NCBI GenBank assembly: GCA_012931725.1
Contig: CM022944.1
Location: 16,824,374-16,888,373, forward strand
Length of the DNA: 64,000 nucleotides
Direction: 5' to 3'
Source of the DNA: Litsea cubeba
Lineage: Eukaryota; Streptophyta; Magnoliopsida; Laurales; Lauraceae
The position numbers and the translations under genes were made by a program. This document shows positions 39,201 through 51,400 of this stretch, one piece after another. Every line of letters starts with the position of its first letter. Position 1 is the first letter of the stretch. The notes under the pieces are model-generated. The model saw only the letters and a program-made list of their open reading frames with translations. It made no database searches and was not told the DNA's origin.

Positions 39201-42200
39201 GGCAAAATGTATCAAAATCTGTGAAATGCATTCAAACCCGAAAAGCAAGCACACCATGTGTTTAAGAGAAAAGATGTGGCCACAACTTTCCAACAATAAT
39301 TTCCAATTACCAATTAGTCTATATAAACATCTCTAAGAATTAACTAACACTAATGAACCTGCATTTATTTATATATTTATTTTTTGGCATAATGAAGAGA
39401 ATAGGGTCTTGATTACGTATCTTATGAGTTTCGTTTCCTTTTTATTTTCTGAAATGGTAGGTATCACATAATTTTCTAAACATATAAGTCATAATCACTG
39501 TAGGGCAATACAGTAAAACGCTGCAGTACACATCTTGCTAGTTGGTAAGGTCAATTCCCATGTACTGCACCATGCTTAAAGATGGCCCTCACCAGATTGT
39601 AGGATCAGGGTTATTTTGATGGTATTTCCCCTTTTAACTTGAGAATTTGGAGATCAAACTTATTAGGGGTGGCCACCTGATCTTGAACATAGATGAATGG
39701 GTGCAACCATATCCTTGGAAGAAACATAAGTCCTAAACCCACTCTTCACTACATAATTAGGTAAGAAGTCTTCTCAGAAAGCTACTAGGGGAAACAATGA
39801 AAATATTATTGCATGTGTTTCAATATGTTTTTCTTCTGAATGGTGTGTGTTTCAATATGTTATTTCAAATTTGAAGCATAATTAGAATTCCATCTGATGC
39901 CACTGCAAAAAAATTCTAAGTTGAATCATTTATGCTGCATTTTGCTCCTAGCGACTTGGGAAGAAGAGAGAAGTTCCTCCTGATATATCTTCTTAATTAT
40001 AATCTTGATAAATAATTTTAGCATTTTTCTCCATTGTAGACTTCAAATTTCAAAAGAAATTTTCAAAAATCCTGAAAACTGAAAGGGCCCAAAAGCAGCA
40101 TTAAGTAAATTTGAAAATCATGAGGAGTTTTGCCCCATTCCATCGAAGATGCTTTCAGCAAGATCTCCCATCTTTAAGGACTTTTATTGTCCATAACTGA
40201 TCAAGCAGCTAGGATGCTGTTCAAGAATCAAAACTACCTTTGTGACTCGAAGAACTGTCGTGGAGACTGGCTGCCCATTGCTTGGGACTGCCTGCAGCAA
40301 TCCTTCGTGATAAACAGAGGTGAGAGGCATGTCCTTCCCATTTGAGTCTAAAAGACCAACAGCCACAGGTATAAACATAGGTTCTTTAACTGGTTGCCCA
40401 GCAGTTGGTGGTACATCTTGACTGAAAAACACCAACAATCATCCTAATCAACTAGCATTCTTGCACACTCACGGAAGGAGATATATAGATAATGCATACA
40501 TAAAAACAAGCAGTCACAAAGTAATGTTGAGCAAAAGCACATGCACATGTGCACGGGCACACACAAAGTCCTCAATGAACTATTGACATTAATGTCAAGG
40601 CAATATTTCATTCTCCATTTAACCACTAGCTTGGCCAGACTAAATGAAAACGCAGGCTAACCTTTTGGTGGTCGAAAACATTCACATGAGACCCAAACCC
40701 CCTGTTATGCCATCCAATCACACCCGCCACCAAACATGGACTTGTGGCTGTCATGGATCAACGTAGTGGCCGCCATACCGAGCGTAGCAATGAAGACTGC
40801 TCCGCTAAAAGGAATTTAGCGCCGCTCACATTTGTAGTGGCCGCTATGGCTGCTACGGAGTGAAACAGACTGCTACTTTCCAAAAAAAATCTAAAATACA
40901 TAATAAGACTTATTTCTTTTCTTCTTCTCTCCAAATAACATTTCTACGCAACTCTTCTACCCTTCTATGCTTAAAAGAAGACCAGAACACACATGATCTC
41001 ACCGAATTACAGTCGATATAGGGAGTTCTTCTCAAGGGCTATTCTCTAGGTACATTTTGTTAGACACCCCCTTTGGTAGAGGTATCCTTTTCTCTTCACT
41101 CAACAAAAACTCATTGTTTATTTTGATGAAGAGTAATTTGTGATTCAATTTGAACTTTAAACTTTATTTAAGTATTATTTTATAATTTATATATCCTTTG
41201 TTATGTACAGATGTAAATTGCTTATTTGAATTATGAATTTAGAAATGCATAATAGAATCTAACTTAGTGTGGCAAACTAACATGAATACATGGAAAAATT
41301 AGATCAATATTGTTTTTTAACAATCATTCAACAATACAGAATTTCTATGCATTGAAGGGACCGCTACGCCCCTCTATCTTAGTTATTATAGAAAAAAAAG
41401 CATCAAATTCTAACATTTTTTCAATATTTTGGATATTTTTTCAAAATTTGTGACAACCTTTTCGATTCACAGACACCACTACGTATAGGCCAAAACGCGC
41501 AACCGCTATTTTGATCTTTGGTAATTGTCCATTTGCAAACAACCAATTGAATTGCTATGATCCTACGATAGAAAATATTGTAGGGCAGGCCGTCGTAAGA
41601 TGGGTCTCACGAGATAAAAGGATTGTATTAGGAAATGTATCCCACCTATATCTTCACTTGACAAAACAAGACGGTGAAGTGCTTCTATTAAATGAACCAC
41701 AGTGATACTACTGTAATACTATCTTAATGAATGAATAATATCACGTTTTTTTAATCGGTAAATTGAACCTTAAAATTATTGATAAAAACAATACATCAAA
41801 GTATACCACTTATATGTAATAGAAAATTTATTGAAAGACTAGAATTTAAACAGATGATGATATAAAGCTCAAATGATGATGATGATAGAAACTTTCAAAA
41901 AATAAATTGAACCCCTCCGATGTTATGTCAAATTTGCATATAACATGTAGATTATTGACACAGCTGAGTAGTAGAAAGAACAAAAGCAATGCATACAGTT
42001 ATACCTAAACTTCAAAGAAAAAGTACACGCTTCAGGATTGTAGGATGATGTCACCTTCACACAGGGTGTTCCTGCTTGAGAGTACCTGTAAGTTATGATT
42101 CATCTGGAACTCATAAACACAATATTCAAGGGAGGTCACACAATAACAAGAGGCTAAACTACAGTATGCTAGCATCCTTTCATTGGCCTAAAACATAAAT

Positions 42201-45200
42201 ACTAGGATAGTCCATTGATCAGGCCTGATATTATACATCCAAACATATATCACACAGAAATTTTCAGGTGTGGTTACACCGATCTCATTTTTTTTTACAC
42301 CCATCCGAATGGACTAGACCGTAGGATCGACTGTGCATTGGTTTTTGAGGGTGAAAATTTGTGGCCATTGATCAAGAAGGTAGGATAATTATGTGAGCCC
42401 TAGTCACTGAGTAGCAGCAGGGGCGGACCTATGCATTGGGTATTGGGGACGCTCACCCCCTGCAAACCTCGGAAAAGCCCGAAAGGGCCTATGGGCCAGA
42501 CGTCCCATAAAAAAAGCACACACCCCTCCCTCCCTCTTTTCTCTCTCTCACTCTCTCTCAAATGACAAACGCAAAAAAGAGAACATTATGGCCATCGTCT
42601 GCCCTCAAACGAAAATCCTGGTTTTGCCCCTGACGGTAAGGCCAGCCATTCCAACTTCCCTGGCCCATGTGTGTGTATGGCAATTCTTCCAATGAGAACT
42701 CTCACTGTATGACGGTCAAAAAATCTGGTGACCCACCTTATGGTCTATCCAAACCATTCACACACATGGGAACCTCTTAATAGTCACGACCCCAGGGTTT
42801 GCACCCACTGCATGGACTGGATCGTTAGATTGAGGGTCAATTGGCCCATGGATCAAGGGGGTTAGAGGCATGAGATTGACTCCATAACCAGATCTTCAAA
42901 TCCCCCCAAGTCTCATCCCGAAGTGGGCCAGCATGTGGGCCCCCATGCACACCTCGCGTATAAGATAACAACTGATGTATGTGAGTGTATGGAAAATCTT
43001 AAGTGTGAACTTCCAACGGGCCCACCTTATGATCCATCCAAACTGTTCTCACAGGGGAGCCTCCTGGAAGTCACTGGACCCTGTGGTTTGCACCAAATGG
43101 ACTAGACCCTTTTCTTTAATATAAATTCGTTAATCTTATGGGTCATGGATCAAGGGGATAGAGGCATGAGATTTTCTAGGCCCATCATGAGTGGATCTTT
43201 CCATCCCCACATGTCCCATGATTTGTGGGGCCCCAACAGCCCATGTGCACGGTCATACCGTACACACCGGATGTGCTGGAATATTACTCCATATATATGC
43301 ATATGTATGTATATGTGTGTGTATCATACCTTGCCCTAGGCCAGACAGTTTAGAGACTGGGTATTAAAATTAAGCACATGCCCACACGGTATTTTTTACT
43401 CTTTAAAATCAGGTCATAAACTGGTAATCAATAAGAAAGCTTTAGCCAAGGCACACAAATAAAAAAAGAATTTGTAACATACCAGAGTAGGAAGTTAGCA
43501 AAGTCAGCATCATTTGCATCTCGCATGGCAGCAAAGAAATCTTCACAGGTAACTGCTTGCCCATCATGTCTTTTAAAATAAAGATCCATTCCCTGAACCA
43601 GAAAATAAAGCAATCAGACTTGTCTTACATCTAACGCTAGGACAACTCTAAGCCCCTCAAAACAGTACCTCCCATTTTTTTCCTAGAGTAAGTTATGGAG
43701 AAACCTTTTAGACCCCCTGCCCACAATGACTTCCATGCTACCTGGTAACCCCATAGACGAGGTCATTCCATGCCCTCTGGATAGTGGATCTTCCTAAAAA
43801 TGACAGGGAATGTGCGTACATATGTGTTTATATAATTATATGTGTGTTAGATAGAAATGATCTACTGCTGATTAACATAGAAGCCCATAAGTACCAGTGT
43901 GTCAGCAGCCAATATCGGAATAAGACATCTGATTTGGCAAAACATAGGATTCATATAGAGTTGGAAAAATATTCATTTATTGCTAGATTTAAAAGAATAT
44001 TTACAACTAACACTGATATAAAAACTTACAATCATTCAAAGACACATAAAATAATGTACAAATCTTTAAAATTAATCACATAACAGATATTTCAATATTT
44101 TAGTTCCATTTTAAAAGAAGCAAGTGTACATATTCAACCGCAAAACAATGTTCAAATTATTCATATGAAGAATCCGTGAAAAATCTGACATGGTTTCATG
44201 TCTGAAGTGGATGCGCTGCTCATTACAAAGACTCCGTGTAATATAGGGCTTCTGAGTTCAGGCCCTTGTTTTTAACTAGGTACAGAAAATCACAAGATGG
44301 ATCAAATGTCATAAATTGCATAATGGACCTCATTATAGAGTTACAGCAGAGGGGATGAAGTCAGAAGCAAGCTCAGAAGTGGGTTTAGGGCAACAGCTAT
44401 TGGGTTCAAGATATCACATATGAAAAGCCATCTGATAGAAATATATATACACACATGTTTGCATGCATTTCTTTGAAGATTTTTGTCCTAATTAATCATT
44501 AGCATGGGAGGGAGAGCAATTCAAAGAGACCAAAAAAAAAAGCCTATGAGAATGTTTTGTTATTTCTAGACATAGACAAGATCCTCTGAGAATGTTTTGT
44601 TGTGTTTTGGCATGGAGCATTCAAAAAGGAAGACATAATCGAATATCCATGAATACGAAAGACTCTTCAAGAGCTAGGTGGAAGTATGGAACTGCTGAGA
44701 GTAATACTATATCAATAAATATAATAGAAAAAGAACTTTCAAAGAAATCCACTGGATGATGATAACAAACCGAAATCTTATAAATTATGAATACATCCAC
44801 TCACTCCACAAGAAGAAAACATAACAAAATATAAAGCTCCATTTTGGTGCAGGATAAAATATTAGAAGTCTTCCCTCATTCAGCTCCTCCAAGCTGAATA
44901 TTCCATACCAATTCACTCTATGACAAGGAAATATTTGAGAAAAAAAAAGACATAGGTGGAGGAGCATATATTAAAAGTGTTCAACACCGATTAAGCTCCT
45001 CCAAACTGAGATATTCTGATGTTTGGACTGCCACCAACATAATGATATTAATAAAAATTTTAATTTAAAATAGTCAAAAGAAGGCCTACATGGATCTAAC
45101 GGAGGACATGGCCCTAAACAGATTTGATTGGCGTCGTCAAATCCATATAGCCGACCCCACCTAGTGGGAAAAGGCTTGGTTTGGTTTGGTTTGGTTTAAA

Positions 45201-45379
45201 ATAGTCAAAAGAAGGCACGTTCAAACAGACACAAAATTAGGTAAAAAAAAAAAAGAGATCTTTCAGATAGTCAAGTGTTTGATCTAACCTTTCGGAACCC
45301 TGATTGTCCAAGTAAGGTTTTGTACATCCTCACAACTTCAGCACCCTATCATAAAGAACCAAAAATTGCATCCAGATAT

Positions 45380-45450
<71 letters not shown>

Positions 45451-48400
45451 AATGGAAAAAACAAACCTTCTCATACACCTGCAATCAACCCAACACAAGC
45501 AAGCAGAAAGAAAGTTGTCCATTAGGCATTTATAACAGGCCATCAAAATGAAAAAAAAAAAAGGAGAGATAAGACATACCGTTACTGAGTGTGGGAAGGC
45601 AACCAAGCAGGAGGTTACAATGGTATTTGGAAATAAGCAGATAAGCCAAAGTGCTCAAACATGTTAAAATCATATACAAAGAATAGCTTCCAGGAAAGAC
45701 TTAATTACAAAATAAACTAGTGTATGCACCAATGACAATTTAAAATAGAGAGAAGAAGAAACCCACCTGTATAGAAGTTGTCCATCTGTTTAAAAAACAA
45801 AAGGCAAAGACCAGTTATCAATGTTTCATAAAGCACAAGAGATTTCCATGAATCCAAGTTACAAAGAATTGATGACCAACCTTAATATAAGAATGAGGAC
45901 GAACTGGATGAGCCATTGGACCAGCATCCTAAAGATCATCCAACAAATTTAAGATTTTAAATTCAGTAAGATAATAAAAAAACAGAGGCGTTATAAGGTT
46001 CTTGACCAGGCGAACAGCTGTTTAAAAAAAAAATGGTAACACAAATTATATTAAGAAAAAGATCAGGCTACAAAAGATCAGGGGTAAATGGGCTAATACC
46101 CCTTAACCAAAACCAGAAAAAAGAACATTGAAATACAAGAACATCTGCATAGAAGAAACTATTGTAATGACCGGGCAAACAGCTGTTTTAAGACAGCAAT
46201 GGTCCATGTGGGTCTCAACTTTTGGGAACCAAAGTTATTTATCGACACATCCCATCCCTTTTCAATGGTGAAATTAGGACTCAATTACTGTAATCTAAGG
46301 TGTTCATCGATGGGTTCTTCCACCATTGGATAGCCAATGCCCTCATATATGCCCTGTTGGATGACCCTAGGCTTCCAAGTATTTTGCAAATGGAAAGTTG
46401 AATACCATGGTCACAATAAATCGAATGGGGAGATTCTTAAAGTAACAACCATTATCCAATGGTGTCCACCTTATGAAGAATTTGATCACAAAATCTTCAG
46501 AAAATATACATCATGTCAAGGTGAGCTGCTAGACCAAACATTAAATATTTTCTCTAATAACATAAAATTTATTATTAGTGTGCTAAAACTCCTCTCTAAC
46601 AAGGTAAATAACCCCCTCAAGACAATTTTCATAAACAATTATAAATGATATTATAAAGAGAACAAACACAAGATAACAAACAGCAAGGGTGGAAGTCACT
46701 AGCCTGAGGAAACTGGTAAGTTCGAAGTTCTGAAACATCAGCTATACGCTTCACTGTACGGCTACCCATGTCAGACGAGAACTCCTGCCATTTTTTTATG
46801 TGGATGTGGATTTCAAATTTGGAACCAAAGCATATCAATGCATTGTAAAAGCAACAAAGGTAAGTAATTAGATCCTAATCTACCCATTCATACAACAAAA
46901 AATCTTCAAGAATAAATTGAATCCAAACAAAGTTCCAAGGAAATTTAGGAAAAATATTACAAATATTCACCTGATCTCTGAAGACAGTGAGACCTTCCTT
47001 CAGGCTGAGCTGGAACCAGTTCCGACATGTCACTCTGCAACAGTTCTCAATGAGCACTTAACTCAAGTTTACTATAGCTATATAAAAATGTTTCAAAATA
47101 GAAAGGATGGACTGTTTAAGATGAAAACATCCTGAAGGAAACATATTGCATCCCAAGAATATGTACAGCTTCCTTGGAATTTCAGTTTGTATAGGTGTGG
47201 CCCACATTTGGGTTTCCATAATTCCAAAATGTTGATATGATGGGTTATAATAGATGGCCCGTGGCGCAAAAACCTAGCAGATTGAAGAATGATAAAACTC
47301 CAGGTTGTTGCCCCCAAATAGACAGTTAAGAACCATATTTTACATCAATCCCCTCATCCACCCCACAGAAAAAATACATATGAAAAAAAAAGTTTCTAAT
47401 GCAGATACTTTCTATGGATGGGCCCTATGGGTTGGACTACAGAACCATTGGTCAATCCCACTCGTACATACTGACTACCAAATAAAACCATGCACAATCT
47501 TTTCAATCCGAGCCACATATAATTCCTTGACACAATGATCCTTTATTGAAACTGACAAAAAAATTTGGCTCAGCATCAGCCTCTTAGCCAGGAAACAACA
47601 AAAGATACGGATCATCCGAGCACTATCACAGGCTCTCACGTATGCAGAACTTCAACTGGTAATAGACATCAGTACATCACTGCCACTTTGGCTTTCAGAC
47701 ATTGTCCACCATTTCCCTTGCTTGTGCCTGATTTGTCTAGTCGATCGAGAGAAAAAAAAAAAGGCAGATCTGGGACTACAACTGCTCCACTAAGGCCCAC
47801 CTCGAACCCTAGGTCAATCCCAGGCAGTTTTGGCAGTTAATAAGCTCCTAACTAACATGGTGGCCACAGACCTTTATTTTAGGCTTGGTTAATAAAAGAG
47901 CCACACTCAATCTAAACTCATTGGTATAACCCTACCGATCATGTGTAGCACAGACACACTCAGAAGTATATGTGATGCATGCCTCAAGCTTAGGATAAGA
48001 TTCCGTAAGCTAACGCTTCTAGGGCCCATCCTTGGTCCATCCAAATGAACCAAACACACAACCCCCCTAAATTGCACATGCCCCCCAACTTTTGGTCAGA
48101 TCCAAATTTACTAAATTGATTACAAAGTTAAAATGATAGTATCTTTTAGTATATGATTAGATATATTATTATTATTATTATTAATTATTAACGTGTCCCG
48201 AACGTGTCCGTGCCCTACTTTTTTGAGAAATGCCATGTCGGCGTGTCCGTGTCGTGTCGTGTCCGTGTCCCGTGTCCGTGTCCGTGCTTCTTAGGATGCA
48301 TGAAAAAACAAGCATGTGGTTAAGCTAACAGAGAACATTGGCAAACGTAAAATAATTTCGTGGTAATGTTGATAGACAATCAAACCTGTTGCCAGTCCAG

Positions 48401-51400
48401 TTGTGAAAATACTGCAGGTAAATCAGGTCAGGGAAGGACCCCACATTAGTGCTAATTCAATGGTCACAAAATTAAACAGGGAATTAAAAGATTTGCGCCA
48501 TCAAAATTATTCTTGAAATATATTATACCTCATGTCCTATAACTCCCAATATTGCAGCATAATCTGCATCTGTAGCAGTTTCAGGAGACGCCAAAACAAG
48601 CTTGGAATTGAAAATCTGTACAATTGTATTTTGAAAATAAACTTCAGGAAATTATTTGGATTCTGGGAAGATAATATTTTTACAAGGACATCCTAAAGAC
48701 ATTTCGTTGGAGATCATTTGGAAGATGAAAAGATAGAGAATTGATTATTAGGAGAAAAAACATACATTCAGGCTTTTGTTCTCCATGGCACCCCTGTCAA
48801 CCAACAAAGCAAAAAAAGTTATCAAATAGGCCGTTCAGTCAAAAGAAGATACGCAGTAAATAAGCACAACTAGAGGCTACAAACAAGCCGGGAGAAGTCA
48901 GGCCTGTTTCTTTATTCATACAGATATACAGCCATTCATCAAACCTCTGTCCCAAAGAATCAGACCCAGGACTAGCCAAATTGGCCAACTAGCAAGCTCA
49001 TCAAATTAAATAGGTCAGGTAGGGCTGCTACTTTCGGCATCAATGACATAGAAATGCCCAACCAATTCAAAAAAAAAAAAAGCAGGAGATTTGTGCCCAG
49101 GTTGTTGGGACTTACATGATAAAATCAGGAACAGCCACAATATTGAAAAGGTCAAGATCGTATTCAAGCCCAAAAACCTGTTTCAAGTATCAAAAAGGTA
49201 GGAAGGCATGCTTAAACATCTACTTAACAAACATGTTTCAAAATTTAAAATGGGCCAGCTGGATAATAGCACTAACTTCTTCGTCCCATTTCATGGCAGC
49301 CTTAAGGCTATCCATCGCATGGGCTGTCTTTGGTAAATCCTGTGCTGGGGTCCAGATCTTAAGAGACACCTTCCTTCCAGAACATGTCACAAAAGTGTCT
49401 TCTCTGCTCACTAACTGTCCAGCGACTAATGCAAACAAGTAGCTGGGCTTCTTGAAAGGGTCCTCCCAAAGAGCATAGTGCCTGCCACCCTGCAGGAGCC
49501 ATAGGAGCGGAGAAAAGTGAAACAGAATCACAAAGATTGACTCAGACCAAATGAAGATCTAAATCCAATTCAAATAAAATCTTCTACACTTCATCCTATT
49601 CTTTTAGTAGAAATAGCTTTAAGTGATTATAAGCTTGATTCTTCAAATCTCTGCAAAGTTCTCTAAAACATTTCAAAGTACTGAATCAGGTAATCCTGGT
49701 CGTCGAATTAAACAATTTACACCTCTGTCAACTGAAGACTAATCTTGATTTTTGAATAAACTGAGTTGCATCTCAGTCAACCCAAGACTTCAACAAGTTG
49801 AGTAAAGCTTTCTCATGTACTTAAATTGGCATTCTGTTTCAACTTCGAAGGTTTAGGTTCTCAACTATCAAATTAAGAATTGGAATGCACCGTACCTCTT
49901 GCTTTTTATCAATGAAATATCGTTATTGTCATTTTAGTCTTATTCCATCAATTTGGGGTACTCTTAATGCTTTCCTCTAAAAAGCAAGTTATGAGTTACG
50001 ATAGATTATCCTAACTCCTTACCCTGCAATTGCACAAGAGGCTAGTAGTTGCAAAGAAGAAAGGACTAGGAGTATAAGAGACCAAAAACATCACCGTTAT
50101 CAACACCTAATATCTTCTATTTGAGGACACCTTTTGAGTTTTGTTTTTTGCCTAATTTTAGAAATTTTGTGTGTAACTTCATGGTCTAACATGTTTTTCC
50201 TAACTACTGTATGCAAGGTCGTAATTGGCCTTCTTTATTGATAAAGCATGTTAAATGAAAAAGATTAAGAAAAAACAAAAACTGAAAAAAAAAAGATTTA
50301 TTACACACATTGAAAATTAGTGATTATCGAGTGCCTGAAATTGCAAACGAGGAAACTAGAAACCCTATAGTAGTGGGAAACTTTGGTCTACTCGTCCCAG
50401 CTCAAATGATTATCACAGGAAATTGCAGGCAGTAGTTTGGGTAGAAGTGCAAGAAACAACACCCACCTTGTGAGGCCCCACCCCTTGTGGACCCTCAATT
50501 TGAATTTGAATACTATATTTTAGCCTAAGAGTATTTATTTATGCTAATTATGGAGTTTAGTAAGGGTAGTTATGTATTTTCCTAGGTTTTAGTGAGTTTA
50601 ATCTAATTGTGTAATTAATAGTCATTAAGGTGTCTTTTATAATTTCTTAGAGTTAGTTAGTTTGTTAGAGGCCTTAGCTAGATATTAGTATTTACGATAG
50701 GGGGGTATCCACTTGAGAATCTTTTAGAACCTCACCTAAAGACCAAACTACCCATAGCCCTAACCCTAATCCTATTCAACAAAAAGGGTATTTTAGTACC
50801 TAGCCACCCATCTCAACCTATATAAGCAAACCCCTCCCATGCCATACGTTGGCTACTATTCCACTCTCTCTCTCTCTCACTTCCCCCTCCTTTCTCCCTT
50901 CTTCCCTCATTTCCCTCCAACTTTCTCCCAAATTCCCTCCAATTCTCCCATCTCCCTCTCTTTCTCTCTCTAGAAAGAAGAAGAAGATGAAGACCTACTA
51001 CAGCTGCAACTTATTACTAAGGATCTCTATCTCTATCTTGATCATCTCTCCTTTCTCTTCTAATTAAGGTAAGTGCCCCCTTCTAGTTCAAATTCCATAG
51101 AAATCTCTCTTTCTCTCTCTAGATCTCCCTTCTTATAGCAATTCTCTTGTGGATATGGGTTTAGGTGTAGAGATCTCTTCTAGATCCGAGTTTTGAGCTG
51201 GTTTTGTGATTAAAAAGACCCTAGAAGCTTGGATTTTCTATATTGGAGCTTGGATCCCTATTTTCTCTCTCTACCTTCTTGCAATTCAACTTGAGGCAAG
51301 TGCAATATGCTTACTCAATATAGAATGGATGATTACTGTTGTTGATTCTCTTAATTTCTATTCAAATGATGTTAGAATTGTTAGATCTACCTTTGAGCAT

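Noticed and set aside
45275..45606. Frames of alternating Arg-Glu or Leu-Ser residues
   Set aside because: They are products of the GA microsatellite.
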